Shown: in pieces, positions 26,049 to 34,630 of the stretch | Layout: every line of letters starts with the position of its first letter | Position numbering within the stretch: the stretch's first letter is position 1 | Assembly: GCA_045605145.1 (NCBI GenBank) | Contig: JAZUPH010000080.1 | Span: 40,231-104,230, forward strand | Direction: 5' to 3' | DNA from: CAMNAO01 sp045605145 | GTDB lineage: Bacteria > Bacillota > Clostridia > Oscillospirales > Oscillospiraceae | Length of the DNA stretch: 64,000 nt | Notes under the pieces: model-generated | Told to the model about the DNA's origin: nothing | Database searches by the model: none | Seen by the model: the letters and a program-made list of their open reading frames with translations, nothing else | Made by a program: the position numbers and the translations under genes

Positions 26049-26927
26049 TTACTTCTTCAGCTTCGGGTCAAGCGCATCGCGCAGACCGTCACCAAACAGG
26101 TTGATGGACAGAACGACAGCAGCAATAACAAGGCCGGGAATGATGATCAGGAAGGGCTTGTTAAGGATGTACTTACGGCCATCGGAAACCATTGAGCCCC
26201 ATTCGGGGGTGGGGGGCTGAACGCCCAGACCGATGAAGGCAAGGCCGGCGACCTGGTTGATGGTGCCGCCGATACCCATTGTGGTGCCGACGATGGTGGG
26301 GGCGATGATATTGGGTACCATGTGCTTGTAGATGATGCGGGCCTTGCTGCAGTTGACGGACTGAGCGGCCTCAAGATACTCCTGATTGCGCTCTTTAAGT
26401 GCCATTGCACGGGGGCCGCGCAGGCCGCCGGGAAGACCGGTGACCACCATGGCGATCATGATGGAGACATAACCGGGGTTCATGATCGTTGCAAGGGTGA
26501 TAGTCAGCAGGTTTCCGGGGATGGCAGACAGAACGTCGATGATACGCATGACGACCATGTCGACCTGACCGCCGGCATAGCCGACGAGGCTGCCCAGAGC
26601 CACGCCAGTGAAGGCATGGATAAGGGAAACGATGATACCCAGAGACAGACTGTAACGGCCGCCGTAAAGCATACGGCTGAACATGTCACGGCCGAGGGCG
26701 TCAGTGCCGAAAATATGAGCAGCACTGGGTGCCTCAAGCATATGGGCATAGTCCATATAGGTGGGCTCGTAGGGGGCGATAAAATTGGCCAAAGCACAGG
26801 CCATTACGATGATTAACAGGATGATGAAGCCAACGAGAGCGGTGGGGTTGGTGGCAATACGCTTGCAGACAGCCACAAACTGGCTCTCTTTTTTGACCTT
26901 TTTGGGGGCAGTTTTAACTTCAGTCAT
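26049..26927 (-). CDS. oppC: Oligopeptide ABC transporter permease OppC
   Basis: 292 residues with an N-terminal cytoplasmic segment, an OppC-N region (APYEPTYMDYAHM, HIFGTDALGRDMFSRMLYGG) and about six membrane segments. The EAA loop that contacts the ATPase is EYLEAAQSVNCSKARIIYKH. Forms the channel with OppB. One nt after oppB. Confidence 0.94.
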   Translation of the reverse strand: MTEVKTAPKKVKKESQFVAVCKRIATNPTALVGFIILLIIVMACALANFIAPYEPTYMDYAHMLEAPSAAHIFGTDALGRDMFSRMLYGGRYSLSLGIIVSLIHAFTGVALGSLVGYAGGQVDMVVMRIIDVLSAIPGNLLTITLATIMNPGYVSIMIAMVVTGLPGGLRGPRAMALKERNQEYLEAAQSVNCSKARIIYKHMVPNIIAPTIVGTTMGIGGTINQVAGLAFIGLGVQPPTPEWGSMVSDGRKYILNKPFLIIIPGLVIAAVVLSINLFGDGLRDALDPKLKK

Positions 26928-26928
26928 A

Positions 26929-27879
26929 TTACTTCTTCCCCTTTCCTAAGCCGACGTACTGAGCCTTGATGCGGGGATCAAGGTAAGCGTAGGCGATATC
27001 AACCAACAGGTTGGCAACAGCAGCAAACATAGCAAGAATAATGACGCAGCCGCGGACAACGGGATAGTCACGCTGTGTAATTGCGGTGGTCATGTATGTG
27101 CCGACGCCGGGGAAGGAGAAAACGGTCTCAGTGATGACGGTGCCGCCGATGGCGCGGCCGAAAGCGGCGCCAAGCTGGCCGACAACGGGCATAATGGCGT
27201 TGGGCAGCATGTGCTTGTAGACGACGACGTTTTCTTTAAGGCCCTTGGCGCGGGCAGTGGTGACAAAGTCAGCGCGGATGGTCTCAAGGACGGCAGAACG
27301 GGTCTGGCGGGCATTGTTTGCAATACCTGCAAGTGCGCCTGAAATAATGGGCATGACCCAGTGCTTCCAGGTGCCGATACCATACTGTGGCAGCCAGCCC
27401 AGCTCTTTGGTAAAAAGAATGACCATCATAAGAGCGAACCAGAAGCCAGGCATGGAAATGCCGACCATGGCGAGAACCATGAAACCGCGGTCCCAAATGG
27501 AGTTACGGTGCAGAGCGCACATAATGCCAAGAGGAATACCGATCAGGGTGTTGAGAATAATACAGGTCCAGCCCAGGGTGATGGTTCTGGGGGCGCGGTT
27601 AAGAAGCTCATCAATAACATCAACGTGCTTGGTGTAAGATGTGCCGAAATCGAATTTAATGAACAAGTCAAACAGGAATCTGGACAGCTGTTCTATGTAC
27701 GAGTCGTTTAAGCCCAGCTTTTCACGGTAAGCCTCAAGCTCAAGCTCGGTGGCCTCAGAGCCAAGGATCAGCTCAGCAGGGTCGCCGGGGCAGAAGAACA
27801 TGATGGTGAAAATAAGGAAGGCGACGCCGACAAAAACGAAGACCATCCACAGGAGTCTTTTAACGATATATCTCCACAT
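26929..27879 (-). CDS. oppB: Oligopeptide ABC transporter permease OppB
   Basis: 316 residues with about six membrane segments. N-terminal MWRYIVKRLLWMVFVFVGV and FFCPGDPAELILG are family marks; the EAA loop is DFVTTARAKGLKENVVVYKH. Partner of OppC. It follows oppA after 98 nt that contain a strong stem-loop. Confidence 0.94.
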   Translation of the reverse strand: MWRYIVKRLLWMVFVFVGVAFLIFTIMFFCPGDPAELILGSEATELELEAYREKLGLNDSYIEQLSRFLFDLFIKFDFGTSYTKHVDVIDELLNRAPRTITLGWTCIILNTLIGIPLGIMCALHRNSIWDRGFMVLAMVGISMPGFWFALMMVILFTKELGWLPQYGIGTWKHWVMPIISGALAGIANNARQTRSAVLETIRADFVTTARAKGLKENVVVYKHMLPNAIMPVVGQLGAAFGRAIGGTVITETVFSFPGVGTYMTTAITQRDYPVVRGCVIILAMFAAVANLLVDIAYAYLDPRIKAQYVGLGKGKK

Positions 27880-27904
27880 GGTAAAACCTCACAATTTAAT
27901 AAAA

Positions 27905-27929
27905 CGCCGCCCGCACGAAGCGGGCGGCG
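27905..27929 (-). terminator. Stem-loop between oppA and oppB (attenuator or mRNA-stabilising hairpin)
   Basis: 10-bp GC stem (27905-27914 with 27920-27929, loop of 5) followed on the minus strand by TTTTATT. Likely reduces read-through so that the binding protein is made in excess over the membrane complex. Confidence 0.75.
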
Positions 27930-27977
27930 CCGCATCAGATATTAACTCTTATGCTTTACGAGCCTGCGGGGCTGAAA

Positions 27978-29708
27978 TTAAGCCTCAGGATTCTTGAACT
28001 GGCAAGCGCCGTGGATGGGCCACTTCTTGCCGTTACGGGCGATGTAGGTCATGTCAGCGGGGATGATCATGTTGTTGTACTGGCTGAACAGGCCGATGAC
28101 ATAAGCGTTGTCAACGATGTACTGCCAGGTCTCATCCAGCTTCTCAGCGGTGTGGCCTTCGTAGGTGAGGATGGAGCTGGTCAGCTCAGTCAGCTTAGCA
28201 TCGTCAATAAAGCCGGTGGTCAGGCCGGTCTTGCCGACGGAAGCATTGAGCATGTTGCCGCCCCAAACGTTGGCGATGAGGCCCTTGGAAGCAGCCATGT
28301 TGGCATAGATGTCCCAGTTTGCGGGCTCAGCCAGGTCAACAGACAGGCTGGCGCCATCGCGCTGCTGCAGGTCGATGGTGATGTTGTACTGGAGCATCTG
28401 AGCCTGAACGACCTGGATGACATTGCCGAGAACGCCGGAGGTACCAGCCATGAGGGTGATGGTCTCGCCCTTGTAGCCGGCTGCATCGAGGTAGCCCTGA
28501 ACGACACCAGCCTCAGCCTCGCCGACCTTGGTGTTGTAGTTGTCCCAGTTGACCCAGTCGGGGTTGACATCGCCGAAGTTGTCGTTGCCCATGTAGTAAG
28601 CACGAGCGCCGAAGCCATCGCCCATAGCAGCGAGAACGCCGTCGATGTTGACTGCGTAGCAGATAGCAAGACGCATGTTGATGTCGTTCATGATGCTCTC
28701 TTCGGAGCAGTTGAACAGCAGGTAATAGGTCAGGTTGTCTTTGTAGGAGAAGACCTGATACTTCTCATGCTCAAGGAACTCACCGACGAACTCGGTGGGC
28801 AGAGACTCGACCATGTCAACGGCCTCAGTCTGCAGGGCGATAACCTTCTGAGCGGTCTCAGACTGGAACTCGCAGCGGACGGTCTGAACATTAGCCTGCT
28901 GGTTGGTGCGGATGAGCTCAGTATTGGTCTGCCAATAATCCTCAACCTTTTCCATGACGATGTGGCTGCCGCCGACGAAGTCGGTGCAAGTGTAACGGCC
29001 GGTGCCGCACTCGGTGGAGGTGAGCATATCGGTGTGAGCTTCCCAAGCCTTCTGGCTGATGATGAAGCAGCCGCCCCATACGCCGTCGAGCTGCATCAGC
29101 TCAACCAGTTCAGACTCGAACTCGAACTCGATGGTGGTGGCGTCAAGAGCCTTACAGCCGACCCACTTTTTGATGTTGGAACCCTGCTCAATATAGTTGT
29201 TGTAGCTGAAAACTATGTCATCAGCAGTGATGGGGTTGCCCTCATGGTCATGGATGTAGTCATAGATGTAAGCGGTGTAGATGCCGGTGCCGGCCTCATG
29301 GTCGTAGCCGCCCAGGGCGCCCTTGGACTCATCAGCCAGAACGGGAACCATGCCCAGACCGAAGCCGGGCTGCTCGAACAGCAGCTCATACATGGACCAC
29401 AGAACGCCGCGGCCGTTCATGTTGGGGCTGTAGGGAGGAATGGTGCCGGGATCGTCCTGCAGGACGGTCAGGGTGGGACGGATGTAGCCGGTGGACTCAG
29501 CTTCGGTGGAAGCGGTGCCTTCGTCGACCAGGCTGGTGTCGGTGTTCTGGACGAGCTCCTCGGACTTCTCAGCGCCGGTGGTAGCGCCAGCGGTGCCTTC
29601 GGTGGTGCCGGCATCGTCCTGAGCGCAGGCGGTGAAAGCCATAGCAGCGGCGGCGCCGGTCATGCCGAGACCAGTGAGCTTAAGGAAATCTCTGCGTGAC
29701 AGTGTCAT
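27978..29708 (-). CDS. oppA: Oligopeptide/dipeptide-binding lipoprotein (SBP family 5), Tat-type signal
   Basis: 576 residues. The signal LSRRDFLKLTG is of twin-arginine type and ends in a lipobox FTAC (Cys about residue 27), so a folded lipoprotein anchored to the outer membrane face is expected. A Thr/Gly/Ala/Glu linker follows. The core shows family-5 traits: GRGVLWSMYELLFEQPGFG, ITADDIVFSYNNYIEQG, GTGRYTCTDFVGG. It captures peptides or similar solutes for OppBCDF. Family 5 also binds nickel or other ligands; the exact ligand is not readable. AAAGGAG precedes the ATG. Confidence 0.92.
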   Translation of the reverse strand: MTLSRRDFLKLTGLGMTGAAAAMAFTACAQDDAGTTEGTAGATTGAEKSEELVQNTDTSLVDEGTASTEAESTGYIRPTLTVLQDDPGTIPPYSPNMNGRGVLWSMYELLFEQPGFGLGMVPVLADESKGALGGYDHEAGTGIYTAYIYDYIHDHEGNPITADDIVFSYNNYIEQGSNIKKWVGCKALDATTIEFEFESELVELMQLDGVWGGCFIISQKAWEAHTDMLTSTECGTGRYTCTDFVGGSHIVMEKVEDYWQTNTELIRTNQQANVQTVRCEFQSETAQKVIALQTEAVDMVESLPTEFVGEFLEHEKYQVFSYKDNLTYYLLFNCSEESIMNDINMRLAICYAVNIDGVLAAMGDGFGARAYYMGNDNFGDVNPDWVNWDNYNTKVGEAEAGVVQGYLDAAGYKGETITLMAGTSGVLGNVIQVVQAQMLQYNITIDLQQRDGASLSVDLAEPANWDIYANMAASKGLIANVWGGNMLNASVGKTGLTTGFIDDAKLTELTSSILTYEGHTAEKLDETWQYIVDNAYVIGLFSQYNNMIIPADMTYIARNGKKWPIHGACQFKNPEA

Positions 29709-29781
29709 TTCATTATTCTCCTTTAAAATATTTATTTAGCGCCTTTCGGCGTTAATATCGATTAAATTTACCCGGGCGAAC

Positions 29782-30489
29782 TCACCAAATGCTGACAGCA
29801 TCGGAGGGAACGTCCCCGGTGCAGGGGATCTTGTCATACTTTATAACCTTGTCCTCGATAAAGCGGATCGCCAGCAGGATAAGAGAGGACAGGGCGCAGC
29901 CAAGAATGGACAAAAGCTCATCACCAAGGGTGGCGGCATCAAAGGAAACGGCAATATGCACAAGCTGTGCCAGGATGGGAAGCGCAGTGCCGACAGCGGC
30001 AAACAGAGTGCGCAGCTTAAGGTCGCCGGAACTCTCCTTATAGCCGTAAATGGTCAGGTTTCGCTTTGCAATGGTGTAGTTGAACACCGTGTACAGCAGC
30101 AGGAGCAGTATAAGAACGCCCAATGCCTGCGCCAGTTTTATGTACCACAGGGTGTAACCGGCCATGTGCCTTGATATTGTAAACACATAGAGCACAACCG
30201 AGGCAAGGAACATGGCAATGTACAACAGCTTCAGTCCCACCCACTGAGCAGTGCTCAGCTTATGGCGGTAGGTGTCACCGGCGTATATGCGCTCAATGCG
30301 TACCTTACCCTTCTCATCGGTTATGTGGCGCTCAACATAGCCCTCAAAATACTTGTGATAATGGCTGCTGTAGCCGGATTTGCGCCTGCGCTCGGTAAAA
30401 TCCTCAGCGCGTTCGCTGTTATCCGGGTTGAGATAGGCGTTGCCAAGGGTCAGCTTGTCAACTGATTTTTTAAGGGACTTGAATGCCAT
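29782..30489 (-). CDS. Four-helix membrane protein of unknown function
   Basis: 235 residues. N-terminal soluble part of about 80 residues, basic and aromatic (SGYSSHYHKYFEGYVERHIT), then four hydrophobic segments at about 84-104, 115-137, 160-181 and 190-209. A short motif KRNLTIYGYKESSGDLK links the second and third. No enzyme motif. It lies 43 nt after the MBL hydrolase gene and 73 nt before oppA on the same strand, so it may be cotranscribed with them. The short hairpin GCGCC/GGCG at about 29741-29753 is a weak candidate terminator in that gap. Confidence 0.75.
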   Translation of the reverse strand: MAFKSLKKSVDKLTLGNAYLNPDNSERAEDFTERRRKSGYSSHYHKYFEGYVERHITDEKGKVRIERIYAGDTYRHKLSTAQWVGLKLLYIAMFLASVVLYVFTISRHMAGYTLWYIKLAQALGVLILLLLLYTVFNYTIAKRNLTIYGYKESSGDLKLRTLFAAVGTALPILAQLVHIAVSFDAATLGDELLSILGCALSSLILLAIRFIEDKVIKYDKIPCTGDVPSDAVSIW

Positions 30490-30532
30490 CGGGCAAACAC
30501 CTCAAAACAACGGGCACGACGCCCAGGGTATC

Positions 30533-31438
30533 TTACTCAAACTTTTTGCTGATATCGTATGTAATCTTTGTGCCGGCATATTCCACAAGGCGCATATTTG
30601 CAGGATCGGGCATGATGCGCTTGGTGGTCTTGGCTCCATCACCGGGGTGAGGACGCTTGCGGTCATAGACGATGACGCCATCAGACGCAGGAGCCGGAGG
30701 ATTGTGAGGCTTGCGCTCAAAAGGCACGCCCTCATGATCCATGGCGTATCTGGCGCACTCAAGGAATGCGTCAAAGGTGGAGCCGGGGTGGTATCCGCCG
30801 CCGCCGTACATGCAGTCAAACTCACTGCGGTACTGCTGAATCTTCTCAAGGTTCTTTATCCACGAAGTCAGCCCCTTGTTGAGGGGCTTGCCCATGCCCA
30901 TGCCGAAGAATTCATCGCCTGAGAAGAGGATCCTCTCCTTCCTGTCGAGGAACACAAGCGAGCCGTCGGTGTGGTCGGGGCAGAGGAAAACCTGAATCTC
31001 ACGACCCTTGAGTGGAATTATATCGCCGTCGTTAAGGACGGTGATGGGATAGTCACGGGGGAAATCAATTCCGGCAAAGCTGTCATACGGAACAGTCACA
31101 TGAGGAACGGTATCCTCAGCCATGAAGGCCATGTCAAAATACGCATTGTTTGCCGAATGATCAAAATGGTGGTGGGTATTGGCGACCCAGGGTACCGGCT
31201 TGCCGCCCAGGCCCTCAAGGTATTCACGGATGTTGCCGGCGCCGTAGCCGCAGTCAATGGAAAGGCCATGATCATCGCCAAGGAGCAGATAGCTGTAGTC
31301 GCCGCTGGAGAGAACGCGCCATGTGCCGGGAGCGATCTCTTTAGCCTCATAAAAAGGCTCATCCATGGGGGACAGGCTTCCATCGGGATTCTGGATCATG
31401 ATATGATGCTTACAGGAAAAGTCTATAAATTTAACCAT
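30533..31438 (-). CDS. Metallo-beta-lactamase fold hydrolase
   Basis: 301 residues from ATG 31438, with GGAG 8 nt upstream. The zinc site HxHxDH is THHHFDHSA (H89, H91, D93, H94), followed by further ligand regions: DHTDGSLVF (His in place of the usual GHTPGS) and GDEFF. The C-terminal 60 residues (KPHNPPAPASDGVIVYDRKR) lie outside the core. MBL hydrolases act on thioesters, lactones, phosphoesters or lactams; substrate unknown. Possibly the first gene of a unit leading into the opp operon. Confidence 0.85.
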   Translation of the reverse strand: MVKFIDFSCKHHIMIQNPDGSLSPMDEPFYEAKEIAPGTWRVLSSGDYSYLLLGDDHGLSIDCGYGAGNIREYLEGLGGKPVPWVANTHHHFDHSANNAYFDMAFMAEDTVPHVTVPYDSFAGIDFPRDYPITVLNDGDIIPLKGREIQVFLCPDHTDGSLVFLDRKERILFSGDEFFGMGMGKPLNKGLTSWIKNLEKIQQYRSEFDCMYGGGGYHPGSTFDAFLECARYAMDHEGVPFERKPHNPPAPASDGVIVYDRKRPHPGDGAKTTKRIMPDPANMRLVEYAGTKITYDISKKFE

Positions 31439-31520
31439 ATTACACACTCCTGCGGCAAAAATGAGGGAAAGTGGACTTAACCACTCTATATGCGCATAAT
31501 AGCACGGATAAAAACGAAGA

Positions 31521-31550
31521 TTGTGTCAAACTTGTGTCATAAGAATGACA
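31521..31550. promoter_or_regulatory. Direct repeat and inverted repeat between the MBL gene and the two-component system
   Basis: TTGTGTCA occurs at 31521-31528 and 31532-31539, an 11-bp period typical of OmpR/PhoB-class binding sites. The second copy runs into a perfect inverted repeat TGTCAT-AAGA-ATGACA (31535-31550). A candidate site for the adjacent response regulator. Confidence 0.5.
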
Positions 31551-31608
31551 TTGTTTTACTTTCCTTTGTATACATTGTATATCATAGGCACTCAGAAGCG
31601 TTTCCGCC

Positions 31609-31637
31609 TTGATTAAATTAGATATGTATGTTAAACT
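31609..31637 (+). promoter_or_regulatory. Possible promoter of the two-component operon
   Basis: TTGATT (31609-31614), 17-nt spacer, TAAACT (31632-31637), about 85 nt before the response-regulator ATG. Confidence 0.35.
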
Positions 31638-31720
31638 CTCTGTACAAATGCAGCAGCTTTTTCTGTTATTTTCCGCCGTCACACCGCACATATAATTCGC
31701 CGCCCGGGAGGAGACTTAAT

Positions 31721-32401
31721 ATGTCGAAAACCACTGTAATGATCTGCGATGACAACATCGTTGTGCACGAAAGTCTTACCAGCTATCTTGAAGCGGACGG
31801 CTTCAGGGTAATAAGCGTATACGATGCAGAAACCGCGCTCGTACGCCTTAAAGAGACGCGGGTGGACCTGCTTATACTGGACATTATGCTGCCCAATATG
31901 TTCGGCACCGAGCTTTGCGCCAAAATAAGGGCGGAGAGCGATCTGCCCATAATCATGCTGTCGGCACGCAGTGATGAATACGACCGGATCACCGGCCTGC
32001 AGGCAGGCGCAGATGACTATGTGACCAAGCCCTACTCCCCCCGTGAGGTGGTCACGCGCGTGCGCACCATACTCAGGCGGGCAAAGCGGGTGGAGGAAAA
32101 TGTGCTGCGCGCGGCAGAGCTGGCCGTGTACCCCGACGCATACGAAGTGGCCGTTGACGGGCAGAAACTGCCCATGACCCGCAAAGAGGTGGAGATACTG
32201 GCATATCTGACCGAGAATGTGGGGCGCGTACTCAATCGTGAGCAGATACTCAACACCGTATGGGGCTATGAGTACTACGGCGATACCCGCGCCGTGGATA
32301 CCCAGATAAAGCGGCTGCGCCAGAAACTGCCGGAGGAGGGCGTGCACTTCGCCATCCGCTCAGTTTACGGCGTAGGATACAAGCTGGAGGTCTGGGAATG
32401 A
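31721..32401 (+). CDS. OmpR/PhoB-family response regulator
   Basis: 226 residues from ATG 31721, with GGGAGGAG upstream; an in-frame ATG 93 nt earlier lacks a site. Receiver domain: acidic pocket D10-D11, phosphorylation Asp54 (LILDIMLP), Thr/Ser switch SARSD, Lys103 (YVTKPYSP). C-terminal winged helix: LTENVGRVLNREQILNTVWG, YYGDTRAVDTQIKRLRQKL, IRSVYGVGYKLE. It partners the histidine kinase whose start overlaps its stop by 4 nt. Confidence 0.95.
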   Translation: MSKTTVMICDDNIVVHESLTSYLEADGFRVISVYDAETALVRLKETRVDLLILDIMLPNMFGTELCAKIRAESDLPIIMLSARSDEYDRITGLQAGADDYVTKPYSPREVVTRVRTILRRAKRVEENVLRAAELAVYPDAYEVAVDGQKLPMTRKEVEILAYLTENVGRVLNREQILNTVWGYEYYGDTRAVDTQIKRLRQKLPEEGVHFAIRSVYGVGYKLEVWE

Positions 32402-33657
32402 GCCCGGCACGCAAAAAAAAGAATCTGTCTGAGGCATCGCTGTTCGAGTTCAGAACGAATGTCAAAAAGACCGCGATCTGGATGGCAATAGTCCTGATCG
32501 CAGGCGCGGTTCTGGGATACGTTTTTATCTACTGCATTTCATTCTACAATTACCGCGAGATATGCAACAGCAGCGCACAGGCATACGCCGATGACTTTTT
32601 TAACGGTACGGGCGTAAGGACCGCTGCCGATATGTCCACCATATTTTTCAGCGAGGACGGGCGGATACTGCTGCAGTCAAACTCCATCACTACTCTTGAC
32701 GACTACCAATGGATATTTGATAAACACCCCATTGACGCCCAGGCTCAGCCAAATTTCTGGCTGGTGGCATATAATGATCCCTTCGATTTTGTCATGATAT
32801 CAGGCATCATCGACTCTATTGAACACGCACCCAATGACCCGCTGCACATCTACTATGTTTGGGGAAATGCCAACATCGGACTGGCGGCGCTGACCTTCGT
32901 ATTCGCCTTCGTCTGCGTCGTGATCATCGCGTTTCTGGTGCTGCTGCTTTACCAGTGGAAGCTGTGCGAAATGGATACAATGCGCCGCGACTATGTTTCA
33001 AATGTCAGCCATGAACTGAAAACCCCCATCGCCTCCATCAAGGCACTCACACAGACGCTCAGTGACGGTCTGGCGGAGGAGCAGGAAACACGAAGCCGCT
33101 ATTACGGCATTATTCTGGGAGAGTCAAACAGGCTTGAGCGCGCCGTAGTAAATCTGCTTGAACTCAACAGGCTGCAGGCGCGTATTGAACGCATGGAGCG
33201 TGAGCCTGTGGACGCGCAGGAGCTGATCGCATCCGTGTGTGAAAAATTCTCTGTGCGCTGCGACGACATGGGCATCCGCTTTATCGACAGTACCGAGGGT
33301 ATCGGCGATGTGACACTGTATACGAACGCGAGGCGCATCAATGAGCTGCTGGAAATACTGCTGGACAACGCAGTAAAATTTGTCAGCACCGACGGCGGTG
33401 AGATCCGTTTTGAGGCACGCCGCAGTATGCACAAAGTCTCTTTCTGTGTGCGCGACAACGGCATCGGCATCAGCGCAGACAAGCTGCCCCACATATTCGA
33501 CCGTTTCTATAAGGTGAACGATCACCACGGCGGCAGTGGTCTGGGTCTTTCCATAGCACAGGAGATCTGCAAGCAGCTTGATGAAGATATCTGGGTAAAA
33601 AGCAAGGAAGGCGAAGGTACCGCCTTTTTCTTCACGGTCAGCATTTACCGCGGCTGA
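32398..33657 (+). CDS. Membrane sensor histidine kinase
   Basis: 419 residues. Membrane segments at about 25-47 and 160-184 enclose an extracytoplasmic sensor domain of about 110 residues (FFSEDGRILLQSNSITTLDD) of no recognised family. No HAMP domain is evident. H-box SNVSHELKTPIASI (His205), N-box LLDNAVKF, G1 RDNGIGIS, F-box FDRFYKV and G2 GGSGLGLSIAQEI are complete, so the kinase should be active. Cognate to the response regulator upstream; signal unknown. Confidence 0.94.
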   Translation: MSPARKKKNLSEASLFEFRTNVKKTAIWMAIVLIAGAVLGYVFIYCISFYNYREICNSSAQAYADDFFNGTGVRTAADMSTIFFSEDGRILLQSNSITTLDDYQWIFDKHPIDAQAQPNFWLVAYNDPFDFVMISGIIDSIEHAPNDPLHIYYVWGNANIGLAALTFVFAFVCVVIIAFLVLLLYQWKLCEMDTMRRDYVSNVSHELKTPIASIKALTQTLSDGLAEEQETRSRYYGIILGESNRLERAVVNLLELNRLQARIERMEREPVDAQELIASVCEKFSVRCDDMGIRFIDSTEGIGDVTLYTNARRINELLEILLDNAVKFVSTDGGEIRFEARRSMHKVSFCVRDNGIGISADKLPHIFDRFYKVNDHHGGSGLGLSIAQEICKQLDEDIWVKSKEGEGTAFFFTVSIYRG

Positions 33658-33671
33658 ACAGGTATAACAAC

Positions 33672-33707
33672 AAAAGACCGGGGCCGATGAGAGGCTCCGG
33701 TCTTTTT
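33672..33707 (+). terminator. Terminator of the two-component operon
   Basis: AAAAGACCGG pairs with CCGGTCTTTTT around GGCC-type inner pairs, ending in five T. Confidence 0.85.
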
Positions 33708-33801
33708 GCCGCAGCGGCACTGTGTCAAATGTTGCTTGTGCGGCGGCGGCGAGTGTGTTTAAATATAATATAGTATCAAAATATGAGTAAAGGAGCCGAA
33801 C

Positions 33802-34554
33802 ATGACAAATTACATGACTCCTCCCCTGCCCGCCGGGTATGAGCATATCGGCGGCACATGGGACAGTGGATATATAATCCGCCGCAGCAGCGACATGAGT
33901 GAGCTGGTGTGGATACCCGTTGCCGCTCTGGACGCAGACGGCAGTATCGATGGCAGGAACTATGACCGCAAATTCGGCTGCCGCAGCTATGGCTACCGCA
34001 GGGACGATGAGTGCGGCTTTGAACGACGGGACAACCCCGCGTTTGACGCCCAGCTTAAGAGTGTGGAAAAGTACGGCGGCTTCTACATCACCCGCTATGC
34101 CGTCAGCCGCGGCAAAGACGGCAAGCCTGCATCCGTCAAGGGTGTCCCCGCATGGACGATGATAAACCGCCGCGATGCCGAGTCCGCTGCACGGGGATTT
34201 GAGGCGATGGAGGGTGTAAGCTCCCACCTGCCCTACGCAGCAGAGCAGGACTGCGTGTTCGCATGGCTTATAAAGTGCGGTCTTCTCACCGCGGATGAAA
34301 TTGCCCGCGCCGGCGCGCAGCGCAATACACGCAATCCCAACCGCAGCATGGGCCACACCGGCTGCTGCGGCGAAAAGGCGGGCATTTACGATGTTGCCGC
34401 CAATATAGACGAGTGGTCGCAGGAGAGCTATGACGGCTCATTCAGCTGGGGCTGCGGCAGTAACTGCCAGTGGCCGGGTACAAGCCGCTGCTACTTCCTG
34501 CCCTACGCCTGCTACACCTTTACCGGTTACCGCGCGGTACTGTACATTGAGTGA
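33802..34554 (+). CDS. FGE/SUMF1-like (C-type-lectin-fold) protein
   Basis: 250 residues, with AAAGGAG upstream. The order of weak motifs matches the formylglycine-generating-enzyme fold: VWIPVAAL near residue 35, GGFYITRYAVSRG (the usual F-x-I/M-x-x-x-E/Y-V-T strand), SSHLPYAAEQDCVFAWL (for LPTEAEWEYAAR), GIYDVAANIDEWSQES (for the DMxGNVxEW signature) and a C-terminal TGYRAVLYIE (for GFR). The domain-level match is convincing but sequence is divergent; no catalytic Cys pair can be assigned. It could be a ligand-binding or carbohydrate-binding protein. No signal peptide seen. Single gene between two terminators. Confidence 0.75.
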   Translation: MTNYMTPPLPAGYEHIGGTWDSGYIIRRSSDMSELVWIPVAALDADGSIDGRNYDRKFGCRSYGYRRDDECGFERRDNPAFDAQLKSVEKYGGFYITRYAVSRGKDGKPASVKGVPAWTMINRRDAESAARGFEAMEGVSSHLPYAAEQDCVFAWLIKCGLLTADEIARAGAQRNTRNPNRSMGHTGCCGEKAGIYDVAANIDEWSQESYDGSFSWGCGSNCQWPGTSRCYFLPYACYTFTGYRAVLYIE

Positions 34555-34581
34555 AGCGAAACATAAAAGCAATTAAACAAA

Positions 34582-34610
34582 AGCGCCCCGAACGATGTGT
34601 TCGGGGCGCT
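34582..34610. terminator. Bidirectional intrinsic terminator
   Basis: 12-bp perfect stem (34582-34593 with 34599-34610), T-rich on both sides. Ends the FGE-like gene and, from the other side, tyrS. Confidence 0.88.
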
Positions 34611-34630
34611 GATTGTTTTTATGAGGACTA

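Noticed and set aside
23914..26220. A 768-codon open frame on the plus strand across oppF and oppD
   Set aside because: Antisense to the two ATPase genes; no recognisable motif and no ribosome binding site.
33802..34554. Diversity-generating retroelement target
   Set aside because: The fold fits, but no reverse transcriptase, template repeat or accessory gene is in the window.
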